Positions 43,310 to 53,151 of a DNA stretch of 64,000 bases are shown here, one piece after another. A program made the translations under genes and the position numbers. Source of the stretch: Actinomycetospora cinnamomea (lineage in GTDB: Bacteria > Actinomycetota > Actinomycetes > Mycobacteriales > Pseudonocardiaceae); the NCBI RefSeq assembly GCF_003096675.1, contig NZ_QEKW01000008.1:124001-188000 (forward strand). Direction: 5' to 3'. The notes below the pieces were generated by a model. It was not told the origin of the DNA. It saw nothing but the letters and a program-made list of their open reading frames with translations, and searched no databases. Numbering within the stretch: the first letter of the stretch is position 1; every line of letters begins with the position of its first letter.

Positions 43310-44446
43310 ATGGCCGCAGCACCGTCCGTCGACGCGATCCGGTCCGCACTGGCCGGTGTCGAGGATCCCGAGATCCACCGTCCGATCACCGAACTGGGCA
43401 TGGTCAAGGACATCAACGTCCTCGACCACGGCAAGGTCGAGATCGGCGTCTACCTCACCGTGGCCGGCTGCCCGATGAAGGAGACCATCACCTCCCGCGT
43501 CACCACCGCGGTGTCGGCGGTCTCCGGCGTCACGGCCGTCTCGGTCGACCTCGACGTCATGAACGACGAGCAGCGTCGCGAGCTGCGCAAGACCGTGCGC
43601 GGCGACGCCGACGAGCCCGTCATCCCGTTCGCCCAGCCCGGGTCGCTCACCCGGGTCTACGCCGTGGCGTCCGGCAAGGGCGGGGTCGGCAAGTCGTCGG
43701 TGACGGTCAACCTGGCCGCCGCCATGGCCGACAAGGGCCTGTCGGTGGGCGTCGTCGACGCCGACATCTACGGCCACTCGGTGCCGCGCATGCTCGGCAC
43801 CGACGACCGGCCCACCAAGGTCGACGACATGATCATGCCGCCGCAGAGCCACGGCGTGAAGGTCATCTCGATCGGCATGTTCACCCCGGGCAACACCCCC
43901 GTGGTGTGGCGCGGGCCGATGCTGCACCGCGCGTTGCAGCAGTTCCTCGCCGACGTCTTCTGGGGCGACCTGGACGTCCTGCTCATGGACCTGCCGCCCG
44001 GCACCGGCGACATCGCCATCTCGGTCGCCCAGCTCATCCCCAACGCCGAGCTGCTCGTGGTCACCACCCCGCAGCAGGCCGCCGCGGAGGTGGCCGAGCG
44101 TGCCGGGGCGGTCTCGCTGCAGACCCGCCAGCGCCTGGCCGGTGTCGTCGAGAACATGTCGTGGATGGACATGCCCGACGGCTCGCGGATGGACCTGTTC
44201 GGTTCCGGCGGCGGTCAGGTGGTGGCCGACTCGCTGGCCAAGAGCGTCGGTGGCTCCGTGCCGCTGCTGGGCCAGATCCCGATCGACACCCGCCTGCGTG
44301 AGGGCGGCGACGCGGGTGTCCCGCTGGTGCTCAGCCAGCCCGACTCGCCCGCGGGCGCGGCGCTGCGCGCCGTCGCCGAGAAGCTCTCGGTCCGCTCCCG
44401 CGGCCTCGCGGGGATGTCGTTGAACATCTCGCCCGCGGGCCGCTGA
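43310..44446 (+). CDS. mrp: Fe-S cluster carrier ATPase Mrp/ApbC
   Basis: A 378-residue P-loop ATPase. An N-terminal MIP18/DUF59 domain (1-95, with VAGCPMKETI) is followed by the ATPase domain with SGKGGVGKSS (121-130), DADIYGHSVPR and DLPPGTGDIAIS. The C-terminal CxxC found in many Mrp proteins is absent: the segment reads VVENMSWMDMPDGSRMDLFGSGGG-like, as in mycobacterial Mrp (Rv1229c). It probably carries Fe-S clusters. The ATG has AAGAAGGG upstream; a TAGCAT box at 43207 may be the promoter. Confidence 0.94.
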   Translation: MAAAPSVDAIRSALAGVEDPEIHRPITELGMVKDINVLDHGKVEIGVYLTVAGCPMKETITSRVTTAVSAVSGVTAVSVDLDVMNDEQRRELRKTVRGDADEPVIPFAQPGSLTRVYAVASGKGGVGKSSVTVNLAAAMADKGLSVGVVDADIYGHSVPRMLGTDDRPTKVDDMIMPPQSHGVKVISIGMFTPGNTPVVWRGPMLHRALQQFLADVFWGDLDVLLMDLPPGTGDIAISVAQLIPNAELLVVTTPQQAAAEVAERAGAVSLQTRQRLAGVVENMSWMDMPDGSRMDLFGSGGGQVVADSLAKSVGGSVPLLGQIPIDTRLREGGDAGVPLVLSQPDSPAGAALRAVAEKLSVRSRGLAGMSLNISPAGR

Positions 44447-44462
44447 GCTCGGGCTCGGCAGC

Positions 44463-44726
44463 CTAGTCCGGACCGAGGAAGGCCGGGTCCTCCCCGTCCG
44501 GGGACGGGCCCGCGGCGGCCTGGTCGGGCAGCGGCGCGTCGTCGGCGGCGGCCTGCGCCACGCGCGGGTCGTCCTCGACGGCGGAACCGACGTCCTCGCC
44601 GGGCGGCTCCGCCTCCAGTGCGGCGATCTCCTCGCGGTCGGCGGGGCCCACGGTGCTCTCCCCGGGCTCGCCCCCGTCGCTGCCGGTCTGCATGCCGCTG
44701 TCCGGCACCGTGCCGTCGTCGCTCAT
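44463..44726 (-). CDS. Acidic hypothetical protein
   Basis: An 87-residue, very acidic and low-complexity protein (Asp, Glu, Ala, Pro, Gly). ATG 44726 has GAGGGAGTACGCGG upstream. It converges on mrp. No domain or TM segment is seen, and the protein may be largely disordered. The composition and good SD support coding, but the function is unknown. Confidence 0.6.
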   Translation of the reverse strand: MSDDGTVPDSGMQTGSDGGEPGESTVGPADREEIAALEAEPPGEDVGSAVEDDPRVAQAAADDAPLPDQAAAGPSPDGEDPAFLGPD

Positions 44727-44852
44727 CCGCGTACTCCCTCCGTCGTCGATCGGGGCGCGCCGGATACCCGATCGGTCGGTGGGCACGCGGTGGTTGCCCG
44801 GCCGCGCCCCGCCTCCGCCACGTGGCGGGGGTCGTGGTCCGGCGCGCGGGGC

Positions 44853-44905
44853 GGAGCGAGGGCGTCCCCGACCGCCTCCCACGCAGCCAGGGCGTCCCTC
44901 GCTCC
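44853..44905. repeat. Inverted repeat related to 21142-21190
   Basis: Arms GGAGCGAGGG (44853-44862) and CCCTCGCTCC (44896-44905) flank a 33-base centre. Positions 44877-44902 are the exact reverse complement of 26 bases in the element after dctA. It lies in the 243-bp gap upstream of the acidic protein gene and beyond the rsgA stop. Confidence 0.65.
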
Positions 44906-44920
44906 CTCCACCCGCGCCCA

Positions 44921-44960
44921 CCCGCACCGTCACCCGCCCACCCGCACCGTCACCCGCCCA
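44921..44960. repeat. 20-bp tandem repeat
   Basis: Two perfect copies of CCCGCACCGTCACCCGCCCA, with partial copies on both sides, end just before the rsgA stop codon (44970-44972). Confidence 0.8.
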
Positions 44961-44969
44961 CCCGCACGT

Positions 44970-46019
44970 TCATCGCCCCCGTTCCCGGTACGCCGCGCGC
45001 TGGGCCTTGGCGATCGACTTCCATCGCGCCCGGCGCTCGGCCGCGAGGCGGGCGTCGGTGCGGGCCGCGGCCCACTCGTCCTCGCGCACGAGCTTGCGGT
45101 ACGCCGCCCACCGCCGCGCCGGGAGCTCGCCGGCCTCGACGGCGGCCCGCACCGCGCACCCGGGTTCGTGATCATGGGCGCAGTCGGCGAAGCGGCACGC
45201 GTCGGCGAGGTCGACGACGTCGGTGAAGGCGCGGTCGATGCCCTCGGCGGCGTCACGCACGCCGACGGCGCGCAGTCCGGGGGTGTCGATCAGCACGCCG
45301 CCCGAGGGCAGGGCCACCAGCTCCCGGTGCGCCGTGGTGTGGCGGCCCTTGCCGTCGCGGGCCCGGACCTCGCCGACCGCCAGCACCTCCTCGCCGAGCA
45401 GGGCGTTGGCCAGCGTCGACTTGCCGGCCCCGGAGGGCCCGACGAGCACGGTCGTGCCACGCGCCGCGGCCGCGGCCACCACGTCCAGACCCTCGCCGGT
45501 CACGGCGCTGACCGCCACGACCTCGGCGCCCGGGGCCGCGAGGGCCAGGTCGGCGACGGCGGCCGGGGAATCCTCGAGCCCGTCGACCTTGGTGAGCACG
45601 ACCACCGGCGTCGCGCCGCTCTCCCAGGCCAGGGCGAGCAGGCGCTCGACCCGTCCGGGGCGCGACCCGACCTCCGCCGGGACCGCGATCAGGACCGTGT
45701 CGACGTTGGCGGCCAGGACCTGGCCCTCGGAGCGGCCCGACGCGTCGGCGCGGGTGAGAACGGTGCGGCGGGGCAGGACGGCCGTCACCACCGACGAGGC
45801 GAGGACGACCCAGTCGCCGACCGCCGGCACCTCGCGACCGGGAGCGGCACGGAGCCGCCCGTGCTCGGTGTGGACGTCGACCCGGCCGCGGTCGACGCGC
45901 GCCACCCGCCCGGGCACGTGCCCGGACTCGAGGTGCGCGAGGGCGAGCTGCGCCCAGGAGGCGTCCCAGCCGTAGCGGCACAGGACAGGGGCCGGATCAG
46001 GTGAGAGATCAGGGGACAA
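44970..46019 (-). CDS. rsgA: Ribosome small subunit GTPase RsgA
   Basis: A circularly permuted GTPase that helps 30S maturation. An OB fold (VARVDRGRVDVHTEHG) precedes permuted G motifs: TKVDG (G4), SAVTGEG (G5), GPSGAGKST (G1) and DTPGLR (G3). A zinc knuckle follows (CRFADCAHDHEPGC). The start is uncertain: TTG 46019 (AAGGG upstream) gives 349 residues with the usual RYGWD near the N-terminus; ATGs at 46112 and 46139 would add low-complexity sequence. Confidence 0.9.
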   Translation of the reverse strand: MSPDLSPDPAPVLCRYGWDASWAQLALAHLESGHVPGRVARVDRGRVDVHTEHGRLRAAPGREVPAVGDWVVLASSVVTAVLPRRTVLTRADASGRSEGQVLAANVDTVLIAVPAEVGSRPGRVERLLALAWESGATPVVVLTKVDGLEDSPAAVADLALAAPGAEVVAVSAVTGEGLDVVAAAAARGTTVLVGPSGAGKSTLANALLGEEVLAVGEVRARDGKGRHTTAHRELVALPSGGVLIDTPGLRAVGVRDAAEGIDRAFTDVVDLADACRFADCAHDHEPGCAVRAAVEAGELPARRWAAYRKLVREDEWAAARTDARLAAERRARWKSIAKAQRAAYRERGR

Positions 46020-46214
46020 CGGAGGAGACCCTTCGAGGAGAGGATCCCGGCGCGCCCCGACCGCGGCGCGGGCGGCGGGCTCACCAGGAGGTGAGGGCGG
46101 CGGCGCCTTCATGGCGCCCGTACCGGGCGGCCATGGCATCTCCTCGATCAGGTGCGGGACGGACGCGCCGAGCGTGCCGGGGCGGCGCGGGCGCGCGCCA
46201 CCCGTTTCCGCCCG

Positions 46215-46415
46215 TCAGGCCACCTGCAGCGAGCGTCGCGACAGGCCCCACATGTGCCCGTCCATGCGGTCGAGCGCCTCGGCGGCCCAGGCGTCGAAAG
46301 TCGCCCGTCCAGCCCGGCGTGCTCCGCCCGGCCAGCATCTCGGGCGTGAGGCAGGGCAGCCCGTGGGTCATGAGGCCCGACCCGGCGACGAGGACGCCCT
46401 CACCGCGCGCCTCTT
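46215..46415 (-). pseudogene. Remnant of a class III extradiol (DODA-type) dioxygenase
   Basis: Reading leftward, GVLVAGSGLMTHGLP and LTPEMLAG and TPGWTGDF match the C-terminal half of LigB/DODA-type dioxygenases. One extra T near 46300 then shifts the frame to FDAWAAEALDRMD, which is followed directly by the family C-terminus WGLSRRSLQVA and a TGA. The N-terminal catalytic part is missing, and an internal segment of the C-terminal part is also gone. The remnant starts next to the facing operator of the marR gene. It is clearly broken and non-functional. Confidence 0.75.
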
Positions 46416-46418
46416 TGT

Positions 46419-46461
46419 TGCTTCAACCGCGAAAGGTGCGCGACGTGAGTTGAAGCATCAA
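46419..46461. promoter_or_regulatory. Two facing MarR operator candidates
   Basis: TTGAAGCATCAA (46450-46461) and, in reverse orientation, TTGAAGCAACAA form a 9-bp perfect inverted repeat (TGCTTCAAC 46419-46427; GTTGAAGCA 46449-46457). The first lies one base before the marR -10 box, the second faced the lost dioxygenase gene. Confidence 0.55.
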
Positions 46462-46462
46462 G

Positions 46463-46475
46463 TAACCTGGTCCCA
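46463..46475 (+). promoter_or_regulatory. Leaderless promoter of marR
   Basis: TAACCT (46463-46468), then GGTCCC, then the ATG at 46475. The operator candidate abuts the box, so a bound repressor would block polymerase. Confidence 0.5.
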
Positions 46476-46990
46476 TGAACGAGGGGCCCTGGCTGGACGA
46501 CGACGAGCAACGGGCGTGGCGGCGAACCGCGGCGGTGATCACGCTGCTGCCGGCGGCGCTCGACGCCCAGCTGCAGCGCGACGCCGGGCTCACCCAGTTC
46601 TCCTACCTGGTCCTCGCGATGCTCTCCGAGGAACCGGGCCGGACCATGCCCATGAGCGCCCTCGCCGCCACCGTCAACTCGTCGCTCTCCCGACTCTCGC
46701 ACGTCGTGGCGCGGCTCGAGGCGCAGGGCTGGGTGACGCGCGAGCCGTCGCCCGAGAGCGGACGGGTGACCGTCGCGCGGCTCACCGACGCGGGCATGGA
46801 GAAGGTGGTCGCGACCGCGCCCGGACACGCCGCCGAGGTGCGTCGGCTCATCTTCGACGCGCTGGACGGCGACGGTGTCGCGTCGCTGGCCTGCGTCACC
46901 GCCGCCATCCTCGGACGGCTGGACCCGTCGGGCGCCCTGCGGGCGAACCCGCTGCGTCACGAGACGGGTGATCGACCCACCACGGCGTGA
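46475..46990 (+). CDS. MarR family transcriptional regulator
   Basis: A 171-residue winged-helix regulator: LTQFSYLVLAMLSEEPGRTMPMSALA, then SSLSRLSHVVARLEAQGWVTREP and the wing SGRVTVARLTDAG. MarR proteins bind aromatic ligands; this one most likely controlled the divergent dioxygenase gene now reduced to a remnant (inference). It has a leaderless start. Its last 95 bp overlap the convergent cyclase gene. Confidence 0.92.
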   Translation: MNEGPWLDDDEQRAWRRTAAVITLLPAALDAQLQRDAGLTQFSYLVLAMLSEEPGRTMPMSALAATVNSSLSRLSHVVARLEAQGWVTREPSPESGRVTVARLTDAGMEKVVATAPGHAAEVRRLIFDALDGDGVASLACVTAAILGRLDPSGALRANPLRHETGDRPTTA

Positions 46991-47732
46991 TGTCCGGCGG
47001 CACGCCCTTGCCGCGCGGCGACGGCCGGGCGCGCACGGCGAACCGGCCGTCGAGGTGGGCGCGGGCCGTGCTCGACACGCACACCTCGCCGGGCCCGGCC
47101 ACGTCCGTGATGCGGGCGGCGATGTTGACGTCGCGGCCGTAGTAGTCGCCGCCGAGCTGCTGGGGCCGCCCGACGTGCACGCCTGCGCGCAGGTGCAGGT
47201 GGTGGCCGTCGACCTCGAGCCCCTCGACCGCGTCGCGGGCCGCCAGCGCCGCCTCGACGGCGTCCTCCGCGGTGGGGAGGACGGCCATCAGCCCGTCGCC
47301 GAGGCGCTTGACCACCCGGCCGCGCCGGCGCACGAGCGGCTCGACCTCCGCACCCACCCGGCGCAGGGCCCGCACCGCGACGTCGTCGCCGACCTCGAGC
47401 GTCCAGTCGGAGAAGCCCGCGAGGTCGGTGAACAGCACGGCGAGGTGCTCGTCGCTGGGTCGCTCGTCCACCCCGGCGTGCGCCTGCCACACCTGCAGCG
47501 CGGTGAGCCCGAGCTCGCGCAGCACGCTCGGGCGGGTCGCGGCCAGCGGCGCGAGCTGCGCGGCGAGGCGGCCGACGGCGTCGTCGCCGGTCGACAGCGG
47601 GTCGCCGTAGCCGCTGTCGCCGGGCAGCCACGCGCGGGCCCATTCGAGGGCGGCGAGCAGGCGCGGGTCGCTGTCGAGACGGTCGGCCAGCCGGAAGCGG
47701 CGGCGCACCGGATCCCCGTGGCGACCGATCAC
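46896..47732 (-). CDS. Class III adenylate/guanylate cyclase
   Basis: A 278-residue cyclase with an N-terminal helical region (1-90) and a catalytic domain (about 96-245). Metal-binding Asp103 (VLFTDLAGF) and Asp146 (RLGDG), substrate Lys142, and transition-state Asn203/Arg207 (DVNIAARI) are all present, so it should be active as a homodimer. The Lys/Asp pair favours ATP. The GTG start is directly preceded by a 15-bp palindrome. Its 3' end overlaps marR by 95 bp. Confidence 0.92.
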   Translation of the reverse strand: MIGRHGDPVRRRFRLADRLDSDPRLLAALEWARAWLPGDSGYGDPLSTGDDAVGRLAAQLAPLAATRPSVLRELGLTALQVWQAHAGVDERPSDEHLAVLFTDLAGFSDWTLEVGDDVAVRALRRVGAEVEPLVRRRGRVVKRLGDGLMAVLPTAEDAVEAALAARDAVEGLEVDGHHLHLRAGVHVGRPQQLGGDYYGRDVNIAARITDVAGPGEVCVSSTARAHLDGRFAVRARPSPRGKGVPPDITPWWVDHPSRDAAGSPAGRPTGPAVRGWRR

Positions 47733-47747
47733 GTTACCGACGGTAAC
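47733..47747. promoter_or_regulatory. Palindrome over the cyclase promoter/start
   Basis: GTTACCGTCGGTAAC is a perfect palindrome with a one-base centre, directly next to the cyclase GTG. It includes TACCGT, seven bases before the start, so it overlaps both the -10 and the leaderless +1. This is a strong operator candidate for an unknown, probably TetR-like dimer. Confidence 0.55.
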
Positions 47748-47805
47748 AGCTACTGCCGGGCGAACCGGGCCACGACGGGGGCCTCGTGAGGGAGGACACC
47801 CGGCA

Positions 47806-48252
47806 TCAGGTGGCGTCCGGGTCCAGCGGGGCGACCTCGCCCGGGCCGAGCGGGCGGCGGTCGCGGGCGGGCGGGGACGCCGGGGTGGTGGCCGGTGCCC
47901 CGGGTCCCGAGGTCGCCGGCAGGGAGGTCACCGGCGTGCCGGTCGTTCCGGGCGTGGGCGACCCGCTCCACGTGCCGTCGTCGGGCGGCTCGGTGAACAG
48001 GTGCTGGCGCACCGCGCGCCGGGGGTCGAGGTCGCGCACCGACCGCAGGTCCTCCAGCGGCTTGCGCAGGTCGTCGAACTCGGGCCCGAGCTCGGAGCGC
48101 AGCTGGTCGCGGGCGCCGGTGGCGTAGTCGCGGATGGTCCGCACCGTGTTCGCGACCCACGCCGCGGCCGCCGGGAGCCGTTCCGGCCCGAGGACGAACA
48201 GCCCGACGAGGGCGAGGACGAGCAGCTCCGGCCAGCCGATGTTGTCGAACAC
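47806..48252 (-). CDS. tatB: Sec-independent translocase protein TatB
   Basis: A 148-residue Tat component that helps export folded proteins. It starts [27 protein letters not shown]: a short TM helix, the Gly-Pro hinge and then an amphipathic helix, followed by a Pro/Ser-rich tail. GTG 48252 has AGGAGGTCGGGT upstream. It lies 8 bp after htrA, as Rv1224 follows Rv1223. Confidence 0.92.
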   Translation of the reverse strand: MFDNIGWPELLVLALVGLFVLGPERLPAAAAWVANTVRTIRDYATGARDQLRSELGPEFDDLRKPLEDLRSVRDLDPRRAVRQHLFTEPPDDGTWSGSPTPGTTGTPVTSLPATSGPGAPATTPASPPARDRRPLGPGEVAPLDPDAT

Positions 48253-48260
48253 CCGACCTC

Positions 48261-49939
<1,679 letters not shown>

Positions 49940-49943
<4 letters not shown>

Positions 49944-49990
49944 CGCGCCTCCCGGACGTCACCCGGGGTGGACAGGCTCGTGGTGCTCAT
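49940..49990 (-). CDS. 16-residue ORF coupled to htrA
   Basis: ATG 49990 with GGAGGGGCC upstream reads MSTTSLSTPGDVREAR and ends with a TGA overlapping the htrA ATG as ATGA. The htrA SD (CGGGAGGCGCG) lies inside it. A TACGGT box just before the SD could be the promoter. Its role, if translated, would be translational coupling. Confidence 0.4.
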
Positions 49991-50086
49991 GGCCCCTCCA
50001 CCGTAGAGCCTCGCGGCCGGACCCGCGTCGACACGGTCACAGCCTGCGACCGTGGGGGTGAAGGAGCCGTCAGCGGTGTGCCGGTC

Positions 50087-50764
50087 TCAGGGCGCGCCGG
50101 GTCCGTGCAGCGCCGGGCCGGACGCCGGTGCCGGGGCGGGCGTGGGGGTCGGGGCGGGCGTCGGGGCCGGCGCGCCGGCGGACACCGGGGCCACCGGCGC
50201 GGCGCCGCCGTCCCGGCGCACGGTGAGGTCCGTGGCGGCCGCGGTCGAGCTCGGACGCACCGACGCGCCGGCGGGCGCCCCGTTGCTCGAACCGCCGGCC
50301 ACCACGGCCGGCCCGGTGATCGCAACCAGCGCCGCAGCGCCGACGACCACCCCGGAGCCGACCGCGACCGGGACGCCGAACCCGCGACGGCGACCGCGGC
50401 GGCGCCGGCGGGCGTCGGCGCTCCCGTCGGGGGCGCCGACCGGCACCACGAGCGAGCCGTCGGAGTCGACCGAGAGACCGGCGGGCGGCTCGGGCAGCGG
50501 CGCGGCGTCGGGGATCGAGCGCAGGGCGGTCAGCAGGCCGCTGGGCACGGACGGGCACTCGGCGGTGCGCACACGGCGACGCGCCTGGCGCTGGGCGGCG
50601 ACCTCGCCGGCGCAGGACAGGCACCGATCGACGTGCGCCGCCGCGCGGTGGGCCGGCCCGGGCGGGAGCTCGTCGTCGACGAAGGCCACGACGGCGTCGA
50701 GCGCGAGGTGACCCGCATCGGTGAAGCGGCGCGACCAGCCGGAGCCGCCGCGTCCGGCGATCAC
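50087..50764 (-). CDS. rseA: Anti-sigma-E factor RseA (ZAS family)
   Basis: A 225-residue membrane anti-sigma factor. The zinc-binding signature HVDRCLSC (HxxxCxxC, about residues 44-51) lies in the N-terminal sigma-binding domain, one TM helix ([21 protein letters not shown]) follows, and an Ala/Pro-rich tail is outside. It would hold SigE until envelope stress. GTG 50764 overlaps the sigE stop as GTGA. Confidence 0.88.
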   Translation of the reverse strand: MIAGRGGSGWSRRFTDAGHLALDAVVAFVDDELPPGPAHRAAAHVDRCLSCAGEVAAQRQARRRVRTAECPSVPSGLLTALRSIPDAAPLPEPPAGLSVDSDGSLVVPVGAPDGSADARRRRRGRRRGFGVPVAVGSGVVVGAAALVAITGPAVVAGGSSNGAPAGASVRPSSTAAATDLTVRRDGGAAPVAPVSAGAPAPTPAPTPTPAPAPASGPALHGPGAP

Positions 50765-51441
50765 GTCGCGCTCCCCGGTGCGGCCGACCTCTCGGCGGCG
50801 CGGGCCTCGAGCGCGGAGCGCAGCGCCTGGCGCCCACGGTGGATTCGGCTCCTCACGGTCCCCAGTTTGACACCGAGCGTCGCTGCGATCTCCTCGTACG
50901 AGAGCCCTTCGACGTCACAGAGCACGACGGCGGCGCGGAACTCGGGGGCGAGCGCGTCCAGGGCGCCCTGCAGGTCGGGGTCGAGGTGGGCGTCGGACCA
51001 CACCTGCTCGGGGTCGGGCCCGCCGCCGGGCAGCCGGTCGGTGTCCTCGGGCAGGCCCTCCATCCGCAGGCGCGCGCGGCGGCGGACCATGTCGAGGAAG
51101 AGGTTGGTGGTGATGCGGTGCAGCCAGCCCTCGAACGTGCCGGGCTTGTAGCCGGCCAGCGAGCGGAAGACGCGGATGAAGGTCTCCTGCGTCAGGTCCT
51201 CCGCGTCGTGGGCGTCGCCGGTGAGGCGGAAGGCGAGACGGTAGACGCGGTCGGCGTGCTGCCGCACGACGTCGTCCCAGGTGGGCGGCACCCAGGGGGT
51301 CTCCGCCTCGGGACCGTCGTCGGCGTCGACCGCGTCCTCCCGCTCGAGGAGCGCGGTGGCCGTCCCCCGCGCGGACGGTCCGTGCCCCTCCGGCGCGGTG
51401 CCGGGGAGCGCGTCGGCGGCAGGGGCGGGGCGGTCGGCCAT
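50761..51441 (-). CDS. sigE: ECF RNA polymerase sigma factor SigE
   Basis: A 226-residue ECF sigma factor. Region 2 ([37 protein letters not shown], then [20 protein letters not shown]) and region 4 ([43 protein letters not shown]) are complete. Its operon with rseA, htrA and tatB matches Rv1221-Rv1224. The acidic N-terminal extension of about 50 residues is variable; ATG 51441 is the outermost start. Confidence 0.95.
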   Translation of the reverse strand: MADRPAPAADALPGTAPEGHGPSARGTATALLEREDAVDADDGPEAETPWVPPTWDDVVRQHADRVYRLAFRLTGDAHDAEDLTQETFIRVFRSLAGYKPGTFEGWLHRITTNLFLDMVRRRARLRMEGLPEDTDRLPGGGPDPEQVWSDAHLDPDLQGALDALAPEFRAAVVLCDVEGLSYEEIAATLGVKLGTVRSRIHRGRQALRSALEARAAERSAAPGSAT

Positions 51442-51631
51442 CGGCGTACGGGCTCCTCGCTCGTGCGGGCGTCGGTCGGGGCGCCGACGTGGCCCCCACC
51501 CTCTCGGGCGGGCATGTCACCGAGGTGAGGTCGGCCTGAGAGGCGGCTGAGTTTCCGGAGGAGCCGGGGTGTGGCCCGACCGGGTCATCGGCGTGTCGGC
51601 GCGGCACGCCGCCCCGGGCCCGGGGACGATC

Positions 51632-51644
51632 TAGCCTGCCCTGA
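51632..51644 (+). promoter_or_regulatory. Leaderless promoter of the O-methyltransferase gene
   Basis: TAGCCT (51632-51637), then GCCCTG, then ATG at 51644. Confidence 0.5.
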
Positions 51645-52426
51645 TGGCGACGGGACGCCCGGGCGGGCGCGGGGGGCACGGGGGGCGAGGCGGGAGCCTG
51701 CGCGGCACGCCCCGGGCCCTGCGCGCGGTCCGCCGCCCTGCCGACGCCGACGACCCCGCGGACGTCCCGGCCCCCGAGGTCCCGGTCGGCGACGACACGC
51801 GGGCGGCCACCCGCGTCGCGGAGCGCGCGTCGTCCTTCGTCGAGGAGGACGAGCTGCTCGCACGCCTGCGCGAGCGCTCGGTCGCGGCGGGGGTCGTCCC
51901 CGTCGCGCCCGCGACCGCGGCCGCGCTGACCTTCCTGGCCGCGTCCACGCGGGCGCGCGCCGTCGTCGAGATCGGCACCGGACTAGGGCTCGGCACCGTG
52001 GCGCTGCTGCGCGGAATGCCCGCCGACGGCCTGCTGACCAGCATCGATCCCGACGGCGAGCGCCAGGCGCAGGCCCGGGCCGCGTGCGTCGAGGCGGGGT
52101 TCGCCGCCGGGCGCGTGCGCATGATCGCCGGCTCGTCGCGGCAGGTGCTGCCGCGGCTCTCCGACGCCGGCTACGACCTCGTGGTCGTCGACGGTGCGAC
52201 CACCGACTTCCCCCGCGACCTCGAGGCCTCGCTGCGGCTGCTGCGCCCCGGCGGCGTGGTGGTGCTCGACGACGTGCTCTGGCAGGGCCGCGTGGCCGAC
52301 CCGGTGCGCCGCGAGGCCGTCTTCGGCGCCCTGCGGGAGACGGTGCGCGCGGTGCGCGAGGACGAGCGCCTCGTGCCGCTGCTGCTGCCCGTGGCGCACG
52401 GACTGCTCTGCGCCGCCCGCCGCTGA
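51644..52426 (+). CDS. O-methyltransferase (Rv1220c-like)
   Basis: A 260-residue SAM-dependent methyltransferase of the catechol/caffeoyl-CoA type: VVEIGTGLGLGTVALLRGM (SAM loop), TSIDPDGERQAQAR, LVVVDGATTDFPRDLEASL and GGVVVLDDVLWQGRVADP. Divergent from sigE as Rv1220c is from Rv1221. The Gly-rich first 40 residues are variable. Substrate unknown. Leaderless start at ATG 51644. Confidence 0.92.
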   Translation: MATGRPGGRGGHGGRGGSLRGTPRALRAVRRPADADDPADVPAPEVPVGDDTRAATRVAERASSFVEEDELLARLRERSVAAGVVPVAPATAAALTFLAASTRARAVVEIGTGLGLGTVALLRGMPADGLLTSIDPDGERQAQARAACVEAGFAAGRVRMIAGSSRQVLPRLSDAGYDLVVVDGATTDFPRDLEASLRLLRPGGVVVLDDVLWQGRVADPVRREAVFGALRETVRAVREDERLVPLLLPVAHGLLCAARR

Positions 52427-53151
52427 CCCCGCCATCGCCGGCCGCCTCCCGCCGACGGTCCTGTGGCTCGGGATCGCCGGGGCCGGGCTCGTCCCGGCGG
52501 GCCGCTGCTCCACCGGGCCCTGACGACTTGATCCCGGCCCGCGGCGTCGGAGTCCGGCGGACCTATGCACAAGATCGCGTCGGGGCCGACGTCCTCGCGG
52601 CGCACGCCCGGGGAGGCGGCCCCGCCGGTCCGGCGGGAGCTCGGCACAAGATCGCGTCGAGCTCGGCACCGCGCGAGCGCCCCGGAGCGAGCAGCGAAGG
52701 CGTCCCTCGCTGCGCGCCGAGCAGCCAAGGCGTCCCTCGCGGTGCCCGACGCGGCGAAGGCGGCCCTTGCTCCGCGCTCCCAGTTGAGCGAACGTGCCGT
52801 TCGCTGCATACGGTGGAGCGAACGGGCCGTTCGTGGCCTCGGTCGGCGGGGGCGAGCGCAGGCGCGCCGGCCCGGAGCTGTCGCTCTCGATGCGATCTTG
52901 TGCCTAGCTCCCGGGACCGTCGAGCAGCCACCACGGCCCCACGAGCTCGTCGGCCGCGGCGCGATCTTGGCCATAGGTCGGCCGGGACGCCTCGGCCCGG
53001 CAGGCAGACGGAATCGTCGGCGCGGCCGGCACGTCGAAACCCCGTGACCACCTCACCGCCCGAGGACGGCGCGCGGACCCTGATGGCCCGGTGCCGGGAC
53101 CTGCTCGGGGGCAGCGCCGATGCTCGTCCTGCGACTCGGCGAGTGGACGCG
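52427..53151. repeat. 725-bp gene-free composite repeat region
   Basis: No gene is supported between the convergent O-methyltransferase and aminopeptidase genes. Four copies of ACAAGATCGCG-like sequence occur: direct at 52568 and 52645, inverted near 52890 and 52960. Between them are three 30-bp units (52691-52780) sharing AAGGCGTCCCTCGC and a double hairpin at 52787-52834 of the CGAACG family. An open stretch after 53040 (VTTSPPEDGAR...) might be the broken start of a gene, without recognisable family. Confidence 0.7.

Noticed and set aside
46113-46139. ATG at 46139 as rsgA start
   Set aside because: GAGGAG directly touches the ATG with no spacing, and the extra N-terminal residues are low complexity. 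A start near 46019 gives normal family length.
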